Source: Drosophila pseudoobscura
Lineage: Eukaryota > Arthropoda > Insecta > Diptera > Drosophilidae
NCBI RefSeq assembly: GCF_009870125.1
Contig: NC_046681.1
Coordinates: 3,472,001 to 3,536,000 of the forward strand
Reading direction: 5' to 3'
Length of the DNA stretch: 64,000 nucleotides
Of the stretch, positions 1 through 11,140 are shown in pieces. Position 1 is the first letter of the stretch. Each line of letters starts with the position of its first letter. The translations under genes were made by a program, and so were the position numbers. The notes beneath the pieces are model-generated. The model searched no databases, had not been told where the DNA came from, and saw only the letters and a program-made list of their open reading frames with translations.

Positions 1-598
1 CATAATCTTTTGATATGGTTAGCACTTTGTTTTTACCTAGAGAAATAACCAAATCCATCAGCGCGAGATCGATCAACTAGCGACTAGGAGAACTCAATTA
101 GTTCTAATGAGATCTGCTGAGATGAACGGCTTGCGCCTGGCCGTTCACGCAGTCCTCAGACGTGCCATCATGGCTTTGGCTGATGGAAAGAGAGGAGTCG
201 CGCTCGAATTGGGTAAAATTATTTATTTACATGAAAAAATTGTACGACTCTAAAAACTATGTTTATAAAACATGTTAATACATCGATAGTATGTGTATGC
301 GTATTTCTGCTGGTGGATTATTCGCTGCTATCCGACTGAGAACAGCTACAGTAGACGAATGTAATGAAGTGGTTTCCTAAAATACAAATTAAAATACCAA
401 AAATAAACATTGATTGATGATCGGGGGGTAGCAGGAGCAGGAGACTCAGCGGACAATGGGTAGTATAAACAATCAAGCCATCGGATTGTTGCCAATGGGA
501 CAGGACAGGACAGTCTCCGAGATGCTTGCCAAATACTTTTCATAGAATTATGCGAAACAGGAGACCTTGAAACGATTTTCTTGTGCGTTTCGTTTCCC
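1..598. other. Top2 3' UTR and flank
   Basis: Beyond the Top2 stop the sequence is non-coding and AT-rich to about 220. The first 200 bp are more GC-balanced and have short open frames on both strands (for example a minus-strand frame ending at a TAG near 106). These could be the edge of another gene, but there is too little sequence to support one. Confidence 0.4.
222..227 (-). terminator. Poly(A) signal AATAAA for Top2
   Basis: A canonical AATAAA on the minus strand, about 370 bp beyond the Top2 stop codon. It is the first perfect hexamer I see downstream of that stop. The assignment is by position only. Confidence 0.45.
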
Positions 599-3500
599 TC
601 AGAAATCGAAATCGGAATCATCATCATCATCATTTACATCGTCCTCATCGCTCTCGATAACGGCGCGCTTCTTCTTTGGCTGGGATTTCTTCTTGGATCC
701 GCTACTGCTGTCCTCGTCGCGTGTGCGCTTGACCGGTCGTTTAATGGGAGAATCGCCGTCATCATCCTCGCCGCCGCTTGTCTTCCCATCAGATGCCGCG
801 GCAGCGGATTCCTCTTCATCGGAGATGAGAGCGCTGTAATCGATTTTCTTGCTTGCCGCCCTGCGACCAGGACGCACTGCTCGCGGCTCCACTTCCGCGA
901 CTTCCACGCATTCGACATCGTCCGAGCTGTCATTGCCATGTCCTTTCTTGGCCTAGGAGCGATATAACATTTAATTAATTAATAAATAAGAATTATATTC
1001 GATGTCTTATGCTCACCTTGGCCTTGCTGAAATCAAGCTTTCCCTGCTTCAAGGCGCCACCATTCTCCTTCTTCTGGCGCGGCTTCTTCTCGGCCGGTTC
1101 CTTCTTGGCGGCCGGCTCCTTTTTGACGGCTGGTGCCTTTTTGGCCTTTGGAGATATTTTTGGTCCAGACTCGACCAAAGCATCGAACTCGTCCACCTCC
1201 TCGACCTTAGTTTCACCCGGTTCAGATTTGACTGCTTTGCCCGTTGGCTCCTTCTTGGCTCTGGTGGCTAGCTTGGCCGCCGCTGCTGTCTTCTTGACAA
1301 TTTCATCGGTTACCTTGAACTCGACACGCTCGCCATCTGGGTCGGGGAATACGTCCCCGGTGGGAGCCGCCGCCGCGCCTTTGACCTTCCTACCCTTGGC
1401 CGTGGTAGTCTTCTGGCCCTTCATGGCCTTGGCTGTCTTCAGATTGACGCCCTGCTCTTCGAGTCGCTCCTTCTCCTCAACCTCGTTCAACTTCTGCTCC
1501 AGGGCATCGAGATCATCCAGCCAGAGCTGGTGGGGAGTCCGCTTGCGCAGGTTGTCCAGCTCGCTCAGCTTATAGTCGCGCTGCTTGAGCAACTCGTTCT
1601 TCTTCTCCTCGGTCAGCATCCACATGGACATGCCTAAGAGGTAGTCGAACTTCTTAACGTCCGTTAGCTTCTTAAAGGCTTTGTCGGGGTCGACCTCCTT
1701 TTTGACATCCTTCTTGCTGCTGCTCGGAGCCGCCTGTTCGCCCTCTTCGTCCTCCTCCTCCTCGTTCTCCGGCTCGGCATCCTCCATCTTGATGCGGCGC
1801 TGCCACTCCTTGACTGGGTCCGGACGATACCCGCGCTTCGTCAGCTCGTCGCACATGGCCTTGCGCTGCTTGTTCTCCACCACCAGCGTTTTCTCGCACT
1901 TTTCCAGAATAAAGCGAGCCTGATCGCTCAGTCGGTCCGCCAATGCCGTCAGCTGGCCCACTAAATACTCCTTCCTGCGGCCGTAGTACTCCACGCGCAG
2001 CTGGTAGAACTCTTTCAGCACGTCCGTGGACGAGGCGTACCGCCTCAGGCAATTGTTCTGATCGAAGGCGTGCATCTGATTGATCGACAGGGTGGAGCTC
2101 AGCTTGAACACGCGATAGAATCCGCCGTCCTCGGACTGAATGCGTCTGAACTCGCCCGGGGCAAAGCTGATCACGAATCGGACTGTGGTGTCCGTGTGGT
2201 ATTCACGATATTCCGACACAATGGCCTTGACCTTTTCCGTGCCATTCGAGAGCGCTTCGAGGACGTTTTCCTTGTAGTTCTGCGTCCATACACCGATGGG
2301 CAGTTCCGTGATCTCGACTCGTTCGCCGGGCAAGATCTGAATGTTGCCAGTATGCACGTAGCGTCCGTCTGAGATGTACTCCATGCGTCCGGTGAAGTTT
2401 TTGTACCACGGATGCATCGGCAAGGGCTCCTCCTCGTTGATCATGCGCCTCAGATTCCTGGTAATCTCGCGGGGATTGTAGTTTGCTATCTTAGTGGACC
2501 ATCCAGTGCCGATGCCCTCGGCTCCGTTCACCAGAACCATCGGTATGATGGGCAGATACCACAATGGCTCGATCCTCTGGCCATCGTCGGTCTGGTACTC
2601 CAGCAGCGGATCGTCCAGGGGGTGGTAGATGAGGCGCGTCAGCGGCGACATCAGTGTGAAAATGTAACGAGCGCTGGCACAGTCCTTGCCGCCCGTCAGC
2701 CGAGTACCGAACTGACCGCGCGGCTCCAGCAAGTTTATGTTGTTCGAACCAACGTAGTTCTGGGCCAGATTCACGATAGTCATCTGGAGGGAGACCTCGC
2801 CGTGGTGGTAGGCCGACATCTCCGCCACGGAGCCAGACAGCTGGGCCACCTTTACCTCGCGCTTGTCGTTGCGCTTGAAGCAAGTGAACATGACCTTGCG
2901 CTGGCCCGGCTTCAGGCCATCCACCAGGCTGGGGATGGAGCGCTCGTTGTCGGCGTTGGAGAAGAGTACCAGCTCGAGATTGATGAAGTCCGAGTAGCTG
3001 ATGTGCTTGGTGCCCTTGGTGTAGAGGTAGCGCTCGGGTAGACCCATCTCCCTGCGGCGCTTCACCTCGTCCATGTGGTTGGTGAGCCAGACCTTTCGCG
3101 ATTCGATATGCTTGCGGGAGAAGGCCATCATTATGTTGTCGTCATCCACCTGTCCGTCGTACTTGAAGAGGATGCGATGGCGCTCCATGTCCTGGAAGTA
3201 CTCCTTTGCCTCCTTAGAGGTCGAAGTACCCAGACCCTTGTAGTACTTGACGTTGTACGTGTGGTGATTGGGCGTGTCCATCTTCCACTCCTCGAATTCG
3301 GGCAGCGAGTAGAAAGAGAGCTCCTCGTTCTTCTTGGTGACCTTCACAATGGGCGTGATGAACTCCTCGAGGAAGGGCAGGCGCAACAGCTCCGGCCAGT
3401 TGGTGTGCACAAAGTTGATCAGCAGACCCTTGATGTGGGAGCCGTCCTGATCCTGATCCGTCATGATCATCACCTTGCCGTAGCGCAGCGTCTTCAGATC

Positions 3501-5168
3501 GTCCTCGGTCAGATACTTTTTCTTATACTGGAGGCCGATGATCTTGCACAGATTGTTGATCTCGGCGTTCTCAGACAGCTGTTTGAAGTTGGCCTCGCGC
3601 ACATTGAGCAGCTTGCCGCGCAGTGGGAACACCCCGTAGTAGTTGCGCCCAATCACGCCCAGGCCAGAGACGGCCAGCGACTTGGCCGAGTCTCCCTCGG
3701 TCAGGATGAGGGTGCAATTGATCGAGTTCTTGCCGCCGGCCTCGTTGGCATCCTCCAGCTTGGGTATGCCCTTGATCTTGCTCGACTTCCTGCCCCCCGT
3801 CTTGGCTATGTCGTTCTGGGCCTTGAATTTGGCCCATGCCAGCACAGACTCCACAATGCCCGACTTGGACAAGCTGGATATAAACTTTTCGGACAGAGTG
3901 CACTTCGAGCCGAAGCCCTTCGCCTGCAGGGTCATGTTCTCCTTTGTTTGCGAGTCGAAGGTGGGGTTCTCGATCAGACAGTTCACGAAGATCCACAGAT
4001 GGTTGCGCACCTGGAACGGTTTGATGTTGATTCCGCCTAACCGAGGGAAATAACGGGGGAAACGTAACCATTAGATAATTTAGTTCGATAGCATCCTAGT
4101 GCTTAGTAGGCGGGCATTACCTTTATTTTTCTTCTTCAGAACCTCGATGAGCTGCTTGATTACATTGTCGACAACATGGTCGACATGTCTGCCGCCCTTT
4201 GTGGTGGCTATGGAGTTCACAAACGACACCTGCTGGAAGCCGCGGTCGGAGGGACAGCAGGCCACCTCCCATCGCTCGTTGGCCACCTCGTGTACTATCT
4301 TTATCGGCTGGCCGCAATCATCGTCCTGGTTCTTTACGTGTAGATCGATGTAGTCCTTGAAATTCTTCACCGTCAGTTTATTGCCATTGAGGAAGACGGA
4401 GACGCCCTTCGAGGAGGCAGCCACATCGAAAGCACGACGCGACATTAGGGCCACGATGTCCTCGTCCAGCCTCTCCATCTTGAACTTGGCCAGATCCGGG
4501 CTGAATGTGATGCGGGTAAAGTCGGTCCCATTGAAGTCCTTAATCTGTATGGCGGGCGGGAGGAGAAGGTTATAGAATATATGTATAAAGGATAAGCGGC
4601 TGGGGGAGTTTACCGTCACATCAGAAGCCTTGGACATGTTGGATCCCCAGGTCTGCTTAAAGTTCTTTTTGTACTGCTTGGTGGCTGTTTCCACAGTGAA
4701 GCTGGTGGAGAATATGTTGCAGAGCTTCGCTCCGTAGCCGTTGCGGCCGCCGGTGACCTTCTTCTCGTCATCGTTGTAATTGGACGAAGTCAGCAGGTGG
4801 CCAAAGATCATGGTCGGCACATACATCTTCTGCTCCTTGTGCATGGTTACTGGAATGCCCTGACCGTTGTTCCAGATGGACACGACATTTTTCTCGGCAT
4901 CAATGTCAATCTTAATGGTGTTCATTGACTTGTCGCGCTGCTTGTTGTCGGCGGCGTTGACCAGGATCTCGTCGAAGATCTTGTACAGGCCCGGAACGAA
5001 CGCGATCTCCCGCTGGATCATGCGCGCCTTCTCAAAGTCGTAGACCCACATCAGCTCCTTGGTGAACTCCACGGAGCCGATGTACGAGTCGGGCCGCAGC
5101 AGAATGTGCTCCAGCTGCGACTTCTTCTGGTACATCTGCTCGATGGACAAAGCGTTTCCGTTCTCCAT
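599..5168 (-). CDS. Top2: DNA topoisomerase II, four coding exons
   Basis: Type IIA topoisomerase, which passes one duplex through a transient double-strand break using ATP. Coding exons on the minus strand are 5168-4614, 4544-4121, 4036-1017 and 952-599; the lengths join in frame to 1450 aa, close to the size I know for fly Top2. The N-terminal GHKL ATPase is visible (NNGQGIPV and GGRNGYGAKL). The TOPRIM domain has EGDSA at about 440 and DQDQDG at about 520. The catalytic tyrosine sits in ASARYIF at about residue 784. The C-terminus is a charged K/E/D-rich tail with basic nuclear-localisation-like runs (KKKSQPKKKR) and ends DSDFDF. The first intron is 69 bp and stays open in frame; the acceptor CATACAG joins ASDVT to IKDFNGT. 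A likely 5' UTR acceptor lies at 5211-5213. Confidence 0.97.
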
Positions 5169-7030
5169 GATTCTGCTCGTGCTCGTGCTGCTGCTTCTGG
5201 TGTGGTTGAGCTGTTTGTATTAAAATAAATTGTTCATTATGAATTGTTGAGTTGAGTGCCGTCTATAATCTAACATCTAACCAAGGTTACTGTACCCAGT
5301 AGAAGTCCTACGCTCCGCTAAACAGCCATTAATCACGCGTGGATTGGGACAATGCCGAACATTCTTGCCCAGACGAGCTCGCGCTCGGGTTCCTACGAGT
5401 CTGCGACTGCACCAGACCTAAGCACGAAACGGTGAGCAGTCGAAAGTTTGGAAACTATAATATCACAATGCATGAAAATAAAATCGAAGGCATATATAAT
5501 ATGCACATGAATGCATATCTGAATAAAAGATTGTTGCTACTGTACTGGCGGGCGTCTAACGCGTCTAACAACCCTGGCTTTGGCGGCATTTGTGTGTGTT
5601 CGTGAAAAAGTACCGCCGTGCCTGTGCTGTGTGTAAATCGGTCTTTGCCGGCATTCGCCGAATTAAGCAGAACTTAGTTATACCGAATCGATTGACACCC
5701 ATTTATTTTTTTTTTTCAATAAATAGCACTAGACAGCAAGCGTGCATACATTTACTTGTATTGCGGTGAGTGGGGACGGGGACATTTTTGTACAGCGCAA
5801 TGCAGTTCTTGATGTCTATACCGGCAGCGCCATTTTTAATTTGCGAGCAAAAAACAAACGACGCGCACGGAAAAATTTAATTCTACACGAATAATGTGAA
5901 TCACATAGGGAAATATCTGCCTGTTTTCGCTATACAAATTTAATCGCAGCTATATATTCAACTATCTATGACCCGGCTTACCTTGTTAATTGGTTGCGAG
6001 GTTTTAAGTATATTCAGTTGCTGCCGTCGAAAAAAAATTCTCGTCGAAATCGCCTCTTTTACACAAAGTAGAAGACGACGCGCTACAATTTTCGTTTTCC
6101 GTGCGCGGCCTAGCCTCTACTGCCCTGGAAGCTATTTTCAGATCGAACTTATTAATTATATTAAAACATTTAAAAGCCTTTAAACACTCCAAACACACAA
6201 CCAGACGACGAGCAGGGAAAAAAACACCTTTTTGTTGAAGGCAGTGTAACCGCGGATTTATCTATAAAGCATACCTCCGATCCTCAGAAATATACCAAAA
6301 TATACCGTCTCATTTTAAAAATATACCGTATATATACTGACGAATTCAAGCTCTATATTCGATTTTGTGTGTATATTCTGTGGAATATTACTTATCTAGA
6401 TCTCTTAGCCCTGCCCAGCCCTACTGGATTATTTTAGATACTTGATTTTGATATTTTTGCCTCAATTTTGGTTCCTTAACAACAATATAGCGTCTCGTAT
6501 GATGACAAACCGAGCTTAGCCCACTTAAGCCCCCTCTATTTAAGCAGTTCAACGACTTGAGGTAAATTGCGGAAAATATTAACGATTGTTAATTCTTCTT
6601 GTAGATTCAGGCGATCTTTCAACCGAACTTAAAAAAAAAAACAAATATATGTTTCACATGAACTGCGCTAACATTAAATTTTCATTATATGCGGTTTAAA
6701 ATTGCAATACCCCTTTGGCTTATAATAGGTTAATCGTTCTCCGTTACGGATTGGAAATCATATTGCTCAATTTTGATGTTCCGTCAAATATTATTAGCTA
6801 TATAAAGCATTTAGCCATGCCCACATAGTTTTATCCGATTAATCAATCAATTTCCTAACAGATTGGCTTATTTTAGTGCTCCGTTTTATTTCAGGTCAAC
6901 AACAATTTCCACTAAATTAATTATTGTACTGCCGTGTAACCTCATATTTTCTACATATTTAGAAATAGTACTGTAACATTGCGCGTCATAGGTCAGAGGC
7001 ACCGAATTTTTTTTTTAAATAATCTGTTTT
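5169..7030. other. Top2 5' flank, no gene recognised
   Basis: This holds the Top2 promoter and 5' leader. A minus-strand acceptor-like AACAG at 5211-5213 suggests a spliced leader. Further out the DNA is AT-rich, with several TATACC-type short repeats around 6285-6345 that look like eroded transposon sequence. No open frame here resembles a known protein. Confidence 0.4.
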
Positions 7031-7171
7031 ATTCACCTTTGTTTGTTGAAAAATTTAGAAAGAAGAAAAGGAAACACTAACTGCAACAATTGAACATGCT
7101 TGGAGCGAGATTTCCCCGAGCTACCTGGACACCCTGTATCGTTCTATGAAGGATCGGATATATGTATGAAG
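7030..7171 (+). mobile_element. Tc1/mariner-like transposase C-terminal remnant
   Basis: A short open frame reads RKKKETLTATIEHAWSEI then SPSYLDTLYRSMKDRIYV and a stop. The pattern AW..I...YL..LY.SM..RI is the usual C-terminal end of Tc1-family transposases. Upstream of about 7030 the frame is lost, and I see no terminal inverted repeats nearby, so only a fossil fragment remains. It differs in sequence from the Tc1-like element at 59.7 kb and is probably a different family. Confidence 0.6.
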
Positions 7172-7930
7172 TTAAAAACAAGGGAGGCAGTACTCATTCC
7201 TGAAATTGTTTTTTTTCTTTTTCTAATAAATCTAAGATTTACAATATCTAAAAATTAAATTTTAATATAAGTTACTTTTATCTGAAAAAAATAATTAGTT
7301 TTAGTACGTTATTTAGCACAGCTTGAAGAAACTTTCTACTTTTTTGAATAATTTAGTTAAAGAATCATAAAATAAAATTCTTTAAAAATAAAAAGTTATA
7401 ATTAAAATTTTAATACAAGGATGCGTCTAAACTATTGACGAGCAGTAAATACATAGATGTGCCTGTTCATACAACGAACATGTCGCACATCGAACATAGA
7501 AAAAGTGAATCCTAGGGTCTTCGGCATCCATAGCCAGCCAGAAATATATAGTGTATGCCTTTTTCGTTTTCAGAGTTTTCATGCTGGTTTGAATTCTGTT
7601 TTCTGTTGTGTCTCCAGTATATTTAAATGTATGGGAGCACACGCGTTCTCACGGTGGAACCAAAATTTGATTATGGTTTTGGTTTGAGTCTTCAACTGAT
7701 AAACAGATCTGACCGCCAAAAAATAAATGAAGAATGGGCAGGGTCGACGACATAGTGAATTTAATAATCGCGCTCAAGCAAAGCGGAATTTAATAGATAA
7801 AAGACGTGTTGATTGCAATTTTTGTTTCGCAAGAATGGATTGTCGTCCTTCAGAGCTACAATCCTTGTTACACCTTGCCCCTAGCGAAATATATTTCTCG
7901 TTTTGCAGTCCTATGCTAAAATGGTATTTT
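7172..7930. other. AT-rich intergenic stretch
   Basis: Mostly AT-rich DNA with homopolymer runs up to about 7420, then more mixed sequence. The open frames at 7457-7687 and 7727-8017 show no recognisable domain, and the second runs into a DINE-1 element. I see nothing functional here. Confidence 0.4.
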
Positions 7931-8639
7931 TATACCCGATACTCAGAAGGAAACGCTTCCGACCCCATAAAGTATATACATATATTCTTGATCAGCATCA
8001 ATAGCCGAGTCGATTGAGCCATGTCTGTCTGTCCGTCCGTCCGTCTGTCCGTCCCCTTCAGCGCCTAATGCTCAAAGACTATAAGAGCTAGAGCAACGAT
8101 GTTTTGGATCCAGACTTCTGTGATATGTCACTGCTACAAAAATATTTCAAAACTTCGCCCCGCCCACTTCCGCCACAACAAAGGGCGAAAATCTGTGGCA
8201 TCCACAATTTTAAAGATACGATTATCGCAGAATCGTAGAGAATGGCCATATCTTTTAGACTGCAGAATCTGAATTGGATCGCATTATTATTATAGCCAGC
8301 ATCAAGAAAACAATTTCATTTTTTCATACACATAGAAGCATAGCTGGCTTTGCTTAGAGTAAAACATTGGCGCCTAGATCTCAGAGACTATAAAAGCTAG
8401 AGCAACCAAATTTGGTATTCACACTCCTAATATATCGGACCGAGACGAGTTTGTTTCAAAATTTCGCCACACCCCCTTCCGCCCCCGCAAAGGATGCAAA
8501 TCTGGGGATATTGACAAATCTCAGAGACTATTAAGGCTAGAGTAACCATAATTGTGGCGTCTGCCGGAGGAGACTCATACTGACCTAAGTCAGTAGAGTT
8601 GCGGTGTCCGCAGCAACTCACAACGTTCCCCCTCGTTTT
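7931..8639 (+). mobile_element. DINE-1 (INE-1) copy 1, internally deleted
   Basis: Non-autonomous Helentron-type element. It opens with TATACCCGATACT, followed by a GTCT/GTCC microsatellite block at about 8023-8054, internal repeats carrying the ACTTCCGCC...ACAAAGG signature, and a 3' end with a GAGTTGC...GCAACTC hairpin at about 8595-8619 and a CCCCCTCGTTTT tail. Compared with copies 2 and 4 it lacks part of the 5' end and a segment around 8555, where the third repeat unit breaks off into GGCGTCTGCCGGAGG. No coding capacity. Confidence 0.85.
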
Positions 8640-9048
8640 TACTTCTTTTACCTCTTGTGCTATCCGCACCTGTACATCTTTATGTACCGGTGGGTACACA
8701 AAGTTCTGCCAATTTGAAGAATTGAAATGACCGTTGTACAGGGGTCCCAGCACTCTGTCCATGAATCGATGGGATTGCGCCAGATTACTCCGGAGATGAT
8801 TCACGTCCCAGAGCACTGGGAACTCCTGGGCAGCAGTCAGAGATGACGGCCATCAGGTTACGATCCAACCGGCGTCGGTGGATCTCGGCGAGCACCTGCG
8901 ATAAACGATAGTTTATCACCCATCACCTGATGCGTTCCCAAGGCCTGTTATTATATTATATTTATAAACTTACCACTTTCATGTGGAGAAAGCTGAAATT
9001 AGAGCCATCCAGATTGAATCCTGCGATGGCCAGCACTTTCCACTTGTT
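8640..9048 (-). pseudogene. Unidentified gene fragment, two exon-like pieces
   Basis: On the minus strand an exon-like piece (about 9048-8974) encodes KWKVLAIAGFNLDGSNFSF followed by LHMKV. It ends at a good donor (GTGGTAAGT), and after a 78 bp intron (8973-8896, acceptor ATCGCAG) continues as VLAEIHRRRLDRNLMAVISD and beyond. The frame then shifts near 8830 into a second open stretch (LWDVNHLRSNLAQSHRF...). An in-frame TAA lies just upstream of the first piece. It looks like a broken copy of a spliced host or transposon gene. I do not recognise the family. Confidence 0.4.
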
Positions 9049-9057
9049 GGTTTTTGT

Positions 9058-9580
9058 TTATTCCAAATGGCGTATGCAAGTCCAATGGGGCAACAGAATG
9101 GACAACCCGGACGTGCCCAAATGGCGTATGCAAGTCCGAAGGGCCAACAGAATGGACAACCCGGACATGCATTTGCGTACGAAGCTGGGAATAGTGTGGG
9201 ACAACCCATAGATCTCTCGCTGCATCCTCCACCGGCGTACCAGTGGATGCCTCCGCAATGGCCACGTAGTTCTCTATGACAATGTAAGTAATCCACAAAT
9301 AATCTCTTTTATTCAACTTTCTAATCCATTTTCGACATCCATTCAATAGGTCAGCTCCTTGCAACGCCATCACCATCATCGGCCCAATCACATGGATGGC
9401 CCATCGCCGAAGCGGAGATCAACGATTAACCAACCCGTGCAACTGGTGGTTTCCTCCTCTGCTGCCTCTCATGGCAATGACAAAGTTAGTAATCTTTTTA
9501 GGTTGATCTTTTATTCAACTTTCTAATCTTTCTTTCAACAGCTACAACAACAGTGTGATGGCGCTTCGGCCGGGGTATTG
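9058..9580 (+). pseudogene. Unidentified gene fragment, three exon-like pieces
   Basis: Plus-strand exon-like pieces are about 9058-9283, 9350-9484 and 9542 onward. They are separated by introns 9284-9349 (66 bp) and 9485-9541 (57 bp) with standard ends. The middle piece encodes a histidine run, then MDGPSPKRRSTINQPVQL with a basic patch; the next begins LQQQCDGASAG. The first piece carries two 54 bp tandem repeats encoding a P/Q/G-rich peptide (MAYASP, GQQNGQPG). That frame meets a TGA just before the donor, while the frame that joins the middle piece (GHVVLYDN) has a TAG upstream. So it is either broken or spliced in a way I cannot see. Family not recognised. Confidence 0.35.
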
Positions 9581-10014
9581 CTCGTCGCGCCGGGTTCCAC
9601 AGAAATTTGTTTGATCTCCTGGTGTGGTAGCTGAAAGAGAGTCTCGTGGTTCAAGAATAAGGCGGGGATTGAGAGGTAACAAAAGAGATAGAGTTATTTT
9701 TATTGTTCTTAAAAGGTAGAAAGTTTGGTAGGTGCGCGGGTTTTTCTTCTGGCTCTTCCTTCGGGGTCGTCCTTCGGGTTGGCCGCACGTGGGGGATGGT
9801 TGCGTGTCGTCCTGGTAGCCGTCCAATGCGCTCTCCAACCAGACGATTGAGTTTTTTTTTCTTCCAAAAACCACTCAACTCTCGCTAGCGTGTCGTTGGT
9901 GCCCGGGTACTTGGGCTGCTCCTCTGGACCCCTTTTGCGTCCCTCGGCCGCTCCATCTCCTCGACGCCTCGGCGTCTTTGGATCCGTGAAGCTGAACCGG
10001 GCCGGTTTTGAAAT
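9581..10014. other. Unassigned block before DINE-1 copy 2
   Basis: GC-richer DNA with long overlapping open frames on both strands and no recognisable motif. It sits between the gene fragments and the 3' end of DINE-1 copy 2, so it is probably transposon or captured DNA. No terminal repeat or primer-binding site could be confirmed. Confidence 0.3.
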
Positions 10015-11140
10015 AAAAACGAGGGGGAACGTTGTGAGTTGCTGCGGACACCGCAACTCTACAGTTATACCCGATACTAAGTCAGTATGGCTCTCCTCCG
10101 GCAGATGGCGCTCATATTAAGCGACACGACAAAGAGTGTGTGCGAGAGAGACAAAAAAACAGTCTGAGCGTGACGTCGGGCGCTGCATAGCCAGTGAAAA
10201 TTGGTTTGTTCCTTTTGGCTATAAAAATGACCTGATCTGATCCAAATTCAGCGACCGGATAGATATGGTCATTCTCTATGATTCTGCGTTTTTAGTTTTC
10301 TCAAATCTGCAATATTGTGGATGGCACAGATTTTCGTCCTTTGTGGGGGCGGATGGGGGTGGGGCGAAATTCTGAGATATACGTTTTATAGTGACATCTT
10401 AAAGGAGTGTGTGTACCAAATTTGGTTACTCTAGCCTTAATAGTCTCTGAGATTTGTGGTTGCCCCAGATTTTCGTCCTTTGCGGGGGCGGAAGGGGGTG
10501 TGGAGAAATTTGGACACGAAACGGTCAAGGTCCGATATCACAGGAGTGTGGATACCAAATTTGGTTGCTCTAGCTCTTATGGGTTCTGAGATCCTTGAAC
10601 TCATATTTTGGAATTGGCAAAACCGACCATGAAACCTGTGTGTTAGAGTGAGACAGAGCGAGAAAGAGTGAAATTGTTTTCGTGATTCTGGCTATAATAA
10701 TTATACGATCTGGTTCAGATTTTGCACTCTGTAAGATATATTCATCTTCTACGATTCTGCGTTTTTAGTTTTCTCGTATCGTCAAAATTGTGGATGCCAC
10801 AGATTTTCGCCCTTTGTGGGGGCGGAAGTGGGCGGGGCAAAGTCTTGAAATATTTTTGGAGCAGTGACATATCACAGAAGTCTGGATCCAAAACATTGTT
10901 GCTCTAGCTCTTATAGTCTTTGAGCATTAGGCGCTGAAGGGGACGGACAGACGGACGGACGGACAGACGGACAGACGGACAGACGGACAGACAGACATGG
11001 CTCAATCGACTCGGCTATTGATGCTGATCAAGAATATATATACTTTATGGGGTCGGAAACGATTCCTTCTGGACGTTACACACATCTACTTTCACCACAA
11101 ATCTAATATACCCCAATACTCATTTTGAGTATCGGGTATA
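10015..11140 (-). mobile_element. DINE-1 (INE-1) copy 2, full length
   Basis: A complete 1.1 kb copy in minus orientation. The window-left end is the element's 3' end: an AAAACGAGGGGG tail, then the hairpin, then the inverted-repeat copy TATACCCGATACT at about 10072. The window-right end carries AGTATCGGGTATA at 11128-11140, the element's 5' end. The GGAC-type strand of the GTCY microsatellite lies at about 10941-10997. Three internal repeat units with the GGGGGCGGA core lie at about 10345, 10485 and 10820. No protein-coding capacity. Confidence 0.9.

Noticed and set aside
1-220. Possible end of another minus-strand gene (frame ending with a TAG near 106)
   Set aside because: Only about 40 codons are visible, without a clear splice site or family resemblance; it cannot be separated from chance.
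8979-9391. 130-codon minus-strand frame across the captured block
   Set aside because: It runs antisense through two well-formed plus-strand introns and splice sites, so it is more likely a shadow than a gene.
10925-10997. Regular GACGGACA repeats resembling an array
   Set aside because: These are the GTCY microsatellite inside DINE-1, with no spacers; not CRISPR.
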